Positions 10,255 to 19,398 of a stretch of DNA of 64,000 nt are shown here, one piece after another (within the stretch, counting starts at the first letter, position 1; each line of letters opens with the position of its first letter). The position numbers and the translations under genes were made by a program. This DNA is from Lentinula raphanica (Eukaryota; Basidiomycota; Agaricomycetes; Agaricales; Omphalotaceae). The DNA lies in the NCBI GenBank assembly GCA_027919835.1, contig JANVFP010000012.1, positions 1-64,000 on the forward strand. Reading direction: 5' to 3'. The notes beneath the pieces were generated by a model that was given only the letters and a program-made list of their open reading frames with translations, was not told the origin of the DNA and ran no database searches.

Positions 10255-11945
10255 ATAACAGGTCACTTAGCACGAACACAGAGCACGACTTCACGGATTC
10301 GTCAATCAAATTGTATTTATAGCGAGGTGTGGGGCGTTGTCAGAGATTCCGCACTATCTTATATCTCAAGTCAAACGCAGTCTTGTAAGATCTTTTAGAT
10401 CAGCAATACTGGTCAGCAGAACGAAGTGACATGGATCTACCAGTCGTAAGATCTGGACTAAAGGGTTTGTTTTGAGTAGCTTCCACTCGGATAAGGGTTT
10501 TTAGGCCCGGAAAGCAACGGGGTACCAGACGTTATGGTAGACCAATCAATTCCGCTCCCGGGTGAAGCAGTACTGATCACTATTCTCAGTAAAACCTTGA
10601 AGATCACGCAGATCACCAATCACTACGTGTCAACTTGAACAGAGCCACCAAAACTCTGCACGTTCACTCGGCACAACCTGAGACCAAGTCCTCTGTATCT
10701 CCGGAACGGAGTCTACCTTCAACTAGCAAGTGACAGACACCACGTCAAACCACTCAAAAGTCGGGCTTATCGCGATGAAGTAACACACTTAATCTGCAAG
10801 GTCCGGTATGGCTTAGAAGCCTTTACTCCCACGTATGGATGAAAAGGATTACCAGTTCAGAGAGATCTGGGCGCGAAACTTATTTCATTTGTGCGGATAC
10901 AGGTCTTTAAGTACACTACAAAAAGTCCAATACCCGTATTTGTCCTTGATCTAGTAGATCTAGCTATTTCTAGGGACAGAGTCCGATAATATACACTTAA
11001 ATAGTAAAATATGACTGAAACGATATAAACACGCAAGGAAATAGTAAGGAAAACAGATAAAAAGATGAAACTTGTCCGTATTTTGTCGTACTTTCGCCAG
11101 ATCTAGAAGATCAAGCAAGTTCCGACCATGGTCTGTGCAGCCTTCACATGCTAGGGTGCCTAACTCGTCAGAGTGGCTCCTGCCTGTGTTGCTCAAGTGT
11201 TTCCGACGAATTTGCTTCTGCGGAATAGTAGTGGTCCTCCCCAGTTAAGGAGATGGACTCGTAACAGTGGTTGATCTCGCGGATCAGGTTGGTCTGGTCC
11301 GTAGCTTTCGAATGGTATGCATATAGCCTGGTGTTCTGGAGCGGACAATGAAGATAAATGCTTCAGAAGTGTTTTCCGTAGGTTTCCGCGCGTTTCCGTG
11401 AGTGCTGGTCAAAGCTGTACATAGCATACGCTATATCCCAGTTTAGAACTTGAACATATGCATGTTTCCGCTGCGGGTTTCACCCGTACTGCCACGGAAA
11501 TGCTAGATCATCATGTTTCCGACGGTTTCCGCCACTTTGCGTAGGGTTTCCGTGTGGTAACTCGTCTGGATAGGTTCTCATCGCGTCTGATCGGCTAGAT
11601 CAAGTGAAATTTCCATCATCACAGCCAAGTACCAAACTCAGTTGTGCCGATCCGGCAGATCTTGATACTAAGTCGATATTCCGTTGGTGGGCTCGTACCA
11701 GTAGTCAGCATTCTTGAAGGATCCCCGACCAAGGGTGCGAGCAATAGCTCTAAGTGGATATTCATGGCTGATCCTGCCAAAGGATCTGTATCCTAGCTTA
11801 TACTGATACAAGTTTGACTGCTAGTTCGGGCTCACTACAGTCCTTATTGATACTACTATGCAACAGTCTAAGTTGATCTTTTTGATCATTGCACGCCTGC
11901 GCGGAAAAACCGCGCAACAGCGGACTGAGGTGCAAGATGATATCC
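10255..11945 (-). mobile_element. second LTR of the same family, inverted, probably solo
   Basis: Reverse-complement copy of the 8,526-10,200 LTR, diverged by perhaps a fifth to a quarter of positions. On the minus strand it has CTATAAATA (10,314-10,322 on the + numbering) at the place of a core promoter. No polypurine tract or internal retrotransposon sequence adjoins either end in the right polarity: the left neighbour is the other LTR and the right neighbour is a pogo remnant. It is therefore best read as a solo LTR or a truncated element. Confidence 0.65.
11373..11552 (+). repeat. cluster of TTTCCG motifs in the LTR U3
   Basis: TTTCCG occurs seven times in 180 nt (near 11,374, 11,383, 11,393, 11,465, 11,516, 11,526 and 11,547), most preceded by G, plus one reverse copy CGGAAA at 11,494. 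Another lies at 11,199. In the partner LTR the equivalent places read TTTCCT, TTTCCC or are lost. The cluster lies in the U3 of the inverted LTR and may be a transcription factor array. Confidence 0.5.
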
Positions 11946-12081
11946 TGTACATACGGATTTTTATCTTTGACAAGAAACTCGCTAACAAACAATGAAAAGT
12001 ATTGTGACATCAGAAAGAGGCTGGACAGATAATGAGATCAGTTTCCAATAGTTCAAGCAAAGCTTTGTACCATAGGCAACA

Positions 12082-13633
12082 GTGCAGCAAGAGGCAAATA
12101 AAACATCAGATAAGCCAATCATTCTCCTCTTCAATGGACACGGATCCCACATCAGCCTTGAGTGGATTGACCTTGCTCAAGAAAATAATATCATCCTCCT
12201 CTGTCTTCCCTCACATACAACTCATCGCCTCCAACCACTGGATGTTGGATGTTTTGGTCCTCTCCAAACAGTGTGGTTCAACTGTTGTGATGAAATTCTG
12301 GAGGAGACTGGAGAATCAATGGAACTGCAGTATGCTGTCAAGGAATACTGGACTTGTCTAGTGTTTATCTCGGGTGTGCCGGGTTTTGCCAGGTGCCGGG
12401 TCGGGTGCCAATCATGGGGTCACTTGTCGAACACGGGCTTTCAAGACGACCACCATTGAGAATGCTTGGTCCAGCTCTGGTATCAACCCATTCAACCCAG
12501 GAATCTTCACAGAGATGGACTTCACACCTTCTATACCATCTTCAACAAAGGCTCATCTACCGGATTCTTATCCCACATGACTTTTGTGTGCTCCAGATGC
12601 GCCGTCTGATGATGCTACCTTTGATCCTGAGGCATTGAGAGAGTTGGAAGAAGGAAGAAACAATAACAAGGAAGGAGGACACAAAGGGGGAAAGAGTCAC
12701 CAAACATGGCTCAGAGTCAGGGTCTGCATCAGAATCTGAATCAGACCGAAGTTTCCTTCCTTCCATTTGATACTGATGACACTGACAGTGATGATTCATC
12801 ACACAGCCCTTCTCCCACACCGGGTCAACCCTTAACTCCAACTACTACTTCGGTCCCACTCTCAATGACAGTCACATGCTCAACACGCTCTCGGCAAGCT
12901 CTGCCTTCAATTCTTCTACGATACTCATCTTTGAGCTCTTTATATACTTTCTCATCTTCATCTTCATTCCCTGAAGAACTTAATACCCTGTGGCATGAGA
13001 ATGCCTATCTCAAACAGCAACTTCAGGCAAAAACACCTTCTAAATTTTAATCTTCTCAAGTAGAAAGTTGCAAATGCTCTTGACAAAGTAGCTATGCATC
13101 AGGAAAAATATCTCAGCTCCAAAGACTCTAGAGACACCCCCAAAAGCCCTGAGATCTTTGAAGTGCTCCAGAGAATCTGAAAGCACTTTGGAGATGCCTG
13201 GAGAAACTTAGGGTGCTTTCAAAATCTCTGGTGTCTCCAGGCTTTGGGGGGGGGTGTCTCTGAAGACTCCACTGGTGGCAGAGCCAGGAACACTTTTCCT
13301 GATGTGCTGAAAGCCCAGCGCAACACAGCTCAGATGCATGCTGTCTTTGCAGGACAGCAGTATTTAGTCTACAAGTTGAAGCATAAATACAATGAGAAGA
13401 ACAAGAAGAAAGACAGCTTACGAAGGGTATCAACCTCAGCACGTATTCTCACATTGGAACAGGGACGAATAAAGATTGAAGCAGATTCTCTACAAAGAGC
13501 TGATAAGAAGAGGGCGGACGAAGAAAGGCAGAAGCAGCAGAGTGATTCATTGCCACATGCTGATATTGTTCAACAAGCAGAACAGGAGCAATTGAACTCA
13601 GAGTTCTCAGGTGAGTCTCTATTGAGCACATGA
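12082..13633 (+). pseudogene. pogo-like (Tc1/mariner superfamily) transposase remnant
   Basis: The DDE_1-type core survives from about 12,110: a GHGSH block followed by HTTHRLQPLDVG. A spacer of about 80 nt rich in GTGCCGGGT interrupts it at about 12,355-12,435, after which TIENAWSSSGINPFNPG resumes. C-terminal parts typical of fungal pogo transposases follow (RSRQALPS near 12,890; a basic coiled region with ARILTLEQGR near 13,440). In the second catalytic site the usual Asp before GHGSH is Asn (LFNGHGSH), so the enzyme would be inactive even if expressed. The N-terminal DNA-binding half is absent; the sequence starts abruptly near the LTR edge. Several frame changes and a MITE insertion (13,129-13,262) complete the decay. 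Confidence 0.75.
13129..13262. mobile_element. hAT-like MITE nested in the pogo remnant
   Basis: A 134-bp fold-back with terminal inverted repeats (T/C)AGAGACACCCCC, followed by AAAAGCC on the left and mirrored as GGCTTTGGGGG on the right. It is flanked by the direct repeat AAGACTC (13,122-13,128 and 13,263-13,269). Interior segments also pair imperfectly. YAGAG-type termini and a 7-8 bp duplication fit a non-autonomous hAT element. Confidence 0.6.
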
Positions 13634-13665
13634 AGAGAAAATTCTAACTCAGTGATGTAGGAAAT

Positions 13666-14031
13666 ATGAAGACCATGAGCAAGAGCAGATTGGTCAACAT
13701 TGCCTTTGCTCTGAAGGTACCATATGACGACACAACTGCTGAAGTATTGCGCATTCATTTGAATGCAGACTTTGATGCAAACAAGGAGCTCAAGAGGCAT
13801 CCTCGTTCTATCAGACTCTTTGAGCATACTCAGAAATGTAAAGACCCACCAAAGGAGAATGACACCGTGCTTCCTCGACAGCCTTCCCCTCCTATCTCAC
13901 CACCTCGATTCATTCCTCGTCAACCTCTCCAGCCTTCAACTCCTTACCAGTGGCAGTTCATGCAGCATGTTGATGCTTCTCATCACCACTTGATTGACCC
14001 AAGCATGCCAGGACCTTTGACTTCAGTCTAG
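13666..14031 (+). CDS. small SAP-like protein, transposon-associated
   Basis: Open frame of 121 codons. The first 50 residues (MSKSRLVNIAFALKVPYDDT, then LNADFDANKELKRHPRS) resemble the SAP-like helix-turn-helix fold found in many agaric hypothetical proteins: a Leu-x-x-Ile-Ala-x-Ala-Leu helix, a short loop and a second helix ending in a phenylalanine. The rest is Pro-rich. It lies directly after the pogo remnant and may be its C-terminal exon or a separate gene. SAP-like folds bind DNA in other proteins; function here is unknown. Confidence 0.35.
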   Translation: MKTMSKSRLVNIAFALKVPYDDTTAEVLRIHLNADFDANKELKRHPRSIRLFEHTQKCKDPPKENDTVLPRQPSPPISPPRFIPRQPLQPSTPYQWQFMQHVDASHHHLIDPSMPGPLTSV

Positions 14032-15084
14032 TCATCTGTACATTCTCAGACTCTTTGTTTTATGTATCCTGCTACATCTGTCTTGCCACCCTACAATACT
14101 CAGTGACACTATTCCCATCCTCTATGATATACTGCTCATATAGTACCTACCCATCTTGTATGTCTTGAAGTCTGCTATGTACATGAATTTATTCCTTGTC
14201 GCCCATAATATTAACATTGCTGCTTGCAAGTTGCAACGTCTTCCAAATTCCAATCTCAACCGGCACTCAATTCCGAACAATGGCCGAGGTTGCCAGGGTG
14301 CTGCTCCACGGCATCACAGTGACATTTATGTGACCTCACGTTCCAAGATCCTGAATTTCAATTTTCTAGCCTGGAACCCAGGATGCGTAGAAGCTTCATG
14401 CTCCCCACTTTTGAACTCTGATGCAAATGAATTGGATTCAATACATTTACATAAGCAATGCTCACGATTTTCCTTGCATTATCGACCATGGTTTTGGTTA
14501 AACAGTAGCAAAGGTTCAGCTATAAGCCCTCTCAGAGCTCATGAATTGCTTCTTCTGCATCGTTGAGCTCTGGAAAAGTGATGTATCTGGAAGTATGTCC
14601 AATGGTGAATGTGATGACAACATCCTATGGGTGAGGTTTAAAAGTGGGGAGCAGGTTCTACGCATCCCGGGTACCAGGCTTATTCACAAACGTGTTTACT
14701 CTTTTCTTTGTGAACTACAGACGGCCAGCCAGGCTACTGAATTTCGGTCAATCATCGACCGACACTCGAACACTCACACTTGAACAGACAAGGATCAGGC
14801 TATGTATGTTTTTGTGAGCTAGGAATTGAATGGTGTACTCAGAATTTTGTGAAGTTGAGTAGTTTCTCAGTTACAAGACTAGGGAAAGATCCTGAACAAC
14901 CATAGTAGCCCAGAAAGCTTAACACAGGTCATTGATGTGGCTCAGCGTGCTGCCGTTCTCACCTTGGGCAGCCCATATGCAGTCGCTCCAGAGCTTTCGC
15001 GATTAAGACAGCCAATTAGGTATATCTAGTATGTACAATATTACTATTACTCGCTAGTCTCATATAAACGTAGAATTGAGGGTA
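14032..15084. other. intergenic, no supported gene
   Basis: Only short frames (for example 14,156-14,566 and 14,541-14,783 on the + strand) without recognisable motifs or splice continuity. The region separates the transposon nest from the housekeeping block and probably includes decayed transposon sequence and the 3' end of the helicase gene. Confidence 0.5.
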
Positions 15085-17639
15085 TCAAAAGGTTGGCAAA
15101 GGACCAACACGAACTTCTTCTCGAGCACGACGAACCCTTTCTTTTTCAGAGGCTTTTGCAGCAGCCGTTGCCTGTTTGACCTGTTTGTCATATCGACGCT
15201 GTTCATAACATCAGTGAATACAAGAAAAATACAAGGAAATCAGAAGCAGTATGTGAAAGTCCATACCTTTGCACCATGTTTCAATCGAGTTATGATATTT
15301 GCAGCTTCGCCTTTAGTTAGATTTTGTAGATTGTTATCTTCGCCATCCAAGGGTTTCTTCAATCGCTTAGTAACAAAAGCTACTTGCTGTGGAGTGGCAG
15401 GAGCCTTCCTCCAACGAGCAGATCTCAAGAGACTGTGAAGAAGGTTGAACACGGCAAATGCTCTTCTACTCTAAGAGGACCTTACCCAACAGCCATCGGA
15501 CCAAATACCACCTTTGTTTTCGCATATGTGTCGCATCCTTTTATTGCATCGCCCAAATCATCGGATTGAAGAATACGTCTTTTACGAAAGAATGGTGAAA
15601 CCTTTAAACTTGTAGCTGTTGTACGATCCAAAGCTGCCGGCGTAAAGTGAGCAACAAAGTGAGCAGGTACCTCTGCACTCAAAGTTAGCTCGTCAAAATT
15701 AACATTGAGATTTTGGTCTGACCATTCGTTGCTTCTACTTTCTCTATCCGGATAAAACCCTTGCCCAGACATTCTAGCACATAGACATCGTTCCCGCAGC
15801 CAACCCAAGCATAGGTACTGAGTTTACTGATATGTGGAGATACTCCCGAGAACTTGGAAACAAATGAGAATGGGTCTTCGTAGTCGGTGTATGTCACGGA
15901 TTCTGGGTCAGGAATGTCATCGACAACTTGCGACGCAATCTTGTCAGCTGATTTCTCTTCTAACGATTCAAGCGTTTCGTCTGGAAAATTCATGGGCACT
16001 GAGTAGGGAGCAGAATCTTGGATCATCTTGAATACCTTCAATTTCCAGGTCGGCGGGATCCAATCCGAACAATGTCGGGGTAGAAACAATCCCGGAAACA
16101 CGATTTGCACTATCCACGAAGTCAATAATGCGGCAGTCTTTCTTCCCCGTTTCTGGCGAAAGACGCATACCGCGGCCAATCTATCAGATGCACATTACTC
16201 CTGAACGAACGGTCCCCAGTTTATCATGGAAAGTGGTAATTACCATTTGCGCGAAAACATTTCTGGAACGAGTAGGCCTCGCGACAATGACGCAGTCGAT
16301 ATTGGGGATGTCTGTACCCTCAGTGAGAATTGCTGCATAGAGAATCAGCCGGATCCTCTCTGTCAACATAATCCATGGATAGCATACCACAATTGACAAG
16401 CACAGGAAATTGTCCAGCTTTGAAGGATGCAATCAATGCTTTGCGTTCAGCGACGGGAGTTTTGGAATAAACGTAGCGTGCATCTATTCCAAACCCCCGA
16501 AACACCTGCGTCAACGCACGGACGTGGGCGATGTTGACACAGAATACAAGAGTAGACCGTCGTTCAGCTACACGAGAATTTTCTAGCTCAGACTGGCGAA
16601 GTGAAAGGATGTCTTACCAGCTTTGTCTAACCAAGTTCGGACGACCAGTTGATTAATGGTATCGGTGTTGATAACGTGCGCCAAACTAGTCGCATTGAAA
16701 TCTCCAGTCCGAGTATTGATAGACACCCCGTTCAAATCGATGTTCGCTTGAACAGTAGTGAAACGTACTCCTGAAAGCCTGGTAGCAAGGAGATGTCAGA
16801 GGAGGTTTTGGTGAAGACGAAGCCGATTCGTATCTACCATTGGTCTTTGATCATGCTGAGGAAATCGCGATGATACACAATCCGTTCAAATACAGAGCCC
16901 AATGCAATACCATCATGTCGGCTCAATGTTGCTGAGAATCCGATTATGGGTATTTTATGAGGCAGGGCGGGAGGCTCGAAGTTCGGATCTGGGTTTCTGA
17001 TGTTTGAATCAAAATGCGAGAGAAGCTTTAGATAGCTAGGGGCAGCAGCGTGATGACATTCGTCGATTATGACTGCCTTGAGACGCGTAGGGTCAAATTT
17101 TGCGAACCGTTCTGGTTGAAGCAAAGTTTGATAAGTAGCAACTGTACTTTACACTCATTGAGCACGCATATACTACCCTGTTAAATCTACGCACACATCA
17201 GCTGTACCAGAGGCCTGGTGTTTGAGACCTTGTTCGATTTGGACAGTCCAAGAAGGAAACAGACGCGTAACTTGTTCAGCAGATTGCCTTGCGAGTTCGA
17301 TACTGTTCACAATGATGAGCGATCTTGTAGCATTGGGATTCGAGTTTGGAGGAAATATTCGAGACAGTAAGGAGATGAACACTGTCGTCTTTCCAGAGCC
17401 GGTGGGCAACGAACATCCGATACGGCTTCGAGGTGAAAGCACATGAGATTATCTCCGAACCCAATAAGGCTGAATGCTTACCTGCTACCTGCATTAAGGG
17501 CATCTTCACAAGCCTGCAGACAGTGTTCTTGATATGGTCTTAATGTGATAGCGCGAGCAGCTTCAGTGCCAAAAGATCGTCCTCTACCAAAAATGTTGCG
17601 AAGCCATGGAAGCATGGAAAAGAAATGTTTTGATCGCAT
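15085..17639 (-). CDS. IRC3: mitochondrial DEAD/H-box ATP-dependent helicase, IRC3-like
   Basis: Superfamily 2 helicase of roughly 650-700 residues over about nine exons. Visible motifs in order are the Q-like RPYQE (17,540), Walker [11 protein letters not shown] (17,415), DECHH (motif II, near 17,060), FSATLSR (motif III, near 16,930), LVFCVN (near 16,550), TEGTDIPN (motif V, near 16,310) and QxIGRGMR (motif VI, near 16,170). This order, the DECH box and the C-terminal extension match yeast Irc3, a double-strand helicase that maintains mitochondrial DNA. Two in-frame ATGs (17,639 and 17,615) open the frame; the second gives [16 protein letters not shown], a good mitochondrial presequence. 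First intron is about 17,484-17,429. The stop follows the basic tail ending VGPLPTF. It shares a short divergent promoter with the mitochondrial release factor gene. Confidence 0.85.
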
Positions 17640-17880
17640 AAACTCAATGCTTTTCAATTTCGCACCATCATGTCTCCGCCATTCGTTCCGTAGATTTTCT
17701 ACCTTCTCCTCTTTGTTACAACAAAAAGTCGCGTCAAAGAATATCCTGGAAGATGGCTCACGGATTCTACGCGTTGTCCAAAGGCGTATTGATGAACGTA
17801 CCAATATCCAAGCTCAAGTAATGCATCTCTTTTTACCGTTGTGCATTCGTTACTCATGAGCAGACTAGCTTTCCGTTGAC
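17640..17880. promoter_or_regulatory. divergent promoter of IRC3-like helicase and MRF1
   Basis: About 240 bp between two head-to-head start codons, both for mitochondrial gene-expression or genome-maintenance proteins. No canonical TATA is obvious on either side. Co-regulation is inferred from arrangement only. Confidence 0.45.
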
Positions 17881-19172
17881 ATGGCTTCACCCGAAGATAT
17901 AAATAGGTTACGCCAGCTCAAGGAATCTGAGCCGCTTCAGGAAGCTTGGGACCATTGGACTTCTACTCTCAAGGTCAGGCTTCATTCCGTCTCTTATACG
18001 TGGACCTAAGATGAGTTCGTTCGTAGAACAGGCTCTTGAAGACGTGAAAACTTTGCTCAACGATCCTGACCCTGCAATGAGGGCCCTTGCTTCAGAGGAA
18101 GCCGCCGAGCTGGATGGAGAGCTAGGAACAATTTTGAAGCAGACTTTTCCTTCTCTCCTGGTCCCTCCATCAACTACTGCGAATCTCTCCGCTCTTGTCG
18201 AACTCAAATCAGGTGTTGGTGGAACCGAGTCATCACTTTTCCTCGAAACATTGCTACGAATGTACATGCGGTTTTCTCAAAGTAATTCATGGAAGGCAAC
18301 AATTGTAGCAGAAAATGATAACGAAGGCGGCGGTATCAAAGACGCAATTGTTGAAATCAAGGGCGCGGGGGCGTACGATACTCTTAGATGGGAAAGTGGA
18401 GTCCATCGAGTACAAAGAGTACCTGTGACAGAATCTGGAGGGAGGGTGCATACAAGTACAGTGGCGGTCATCGTGCGTGCTTAAGATGTTTGATCGAGTC
18501 AAATACTCAAAGAACTGTGTCGTGCAGGTACTGCCCTTGCTGGAGGAACAAGATGCACAGAAAGAGGCGCTTTACTCAATGGACGATATCAAACTAGAGG
18601 TTATGCGTGCTCGCGGTGCTGGAGGACAGGTCAGTACTTGAGTGAATTTGCCATGGCACAAATTTCTGAGACCTCCATCAGCATGTAAACAAAACGGAAT
18701 CAGCGGTTCGTCTAACACACATACCCACGGGAATCACGGTCTCGATGCAGGACGAACGAAGCCAGCATCAAGTAAATATCATTTCTTCGTCACCATTGAA
18801 TGCAGCTGAACATTTCTGAATTTCAGAATAAACGACGGGCATTTCAAGTGTTATCAGCTCGACTCATGGATCGAAAAATCACGCGTGAAATTGCTGAACG
18901 TAGAGCGACAAAGAATAGCCTCATCAAGAGTGTCGACCGTAGCGAGAAGATACGTACATACAACTATGCCCAGGTAAGTGCAGGATGACTTGATCTAAAC
19001 CTTCTCTGACACAGCACTTGCAAAGGAACGAGTCACCGACCACCGCATTGGCTTGAGTATCATGAACCTGTCTGCTGTCATCGAGGGAAATGCCCTGCAT
19101 GATTTCACAGATGCCCTGAAAAAAGACTATGAGGAAACCACAATGGAAGACATGCTAGAAAGCGAATCGTAG
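17881..19172 (+). CDS. MRF1: mitochondrial peptide chain release factor 1
   Basis: Class I release factor that reads UAA/UAG on mitochondrial ribosomes and hydrolyses peptidyl-tRNA. Exons 17,881-17,973, 18,011-18,472, 18,528-18,629, 18,682-18,771, 18,827-18,973 and 19,026-19,172 sum to 1,041 nt, exactly 347 codons. The catalytic GGQ is in [12 protein letters not shown] and is split by an intron right after the Gln. The PCRF domain is clear ([28 protein letters not shown]), as is the C-terminal [12 protein letters not shown] block. No long presequence is seen before [10 protein letters not shown]; an upstream in-frame stop limits extension. Intron 1 would be only 37 nt, so translation might instead start at the ATG at 18,011 or use an unseen upstream exon. 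Confidence 0.92.
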
Positions 19173-19398
19173 TGGTTTTTGCACCATATAGAACTGCACA
19201 CGCTGAGAAGCATATATGTACATGATCTGTTAATGCGATTACTTGGTTCAGCTCTCGCTTTTCAATATTCTTGTTTCTACATATCGCACAACGACGTACA
19301 TGGTTAAACCACAGTCGAATAACATAAAACATTATTGTCCGCATGAAGCTGAGAAACGAAATGACAATGAAAGTAGGTAAGTTACAGATTGCAAGTCT

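Noticed and set aside
10955..11196. Minus-strand 78-codon frame and similar frames in the LTRs
   Set aside because: The LTR pair is non-coding by structure; the frames are not shared between the two copies.
12706..13050. Separate Ser/Thr-rich gene
   Set aside because: Content (RSRQALPS and following coiled part) fits the C-terminal region of fungal pogo transposases, so it is included in that remnant.
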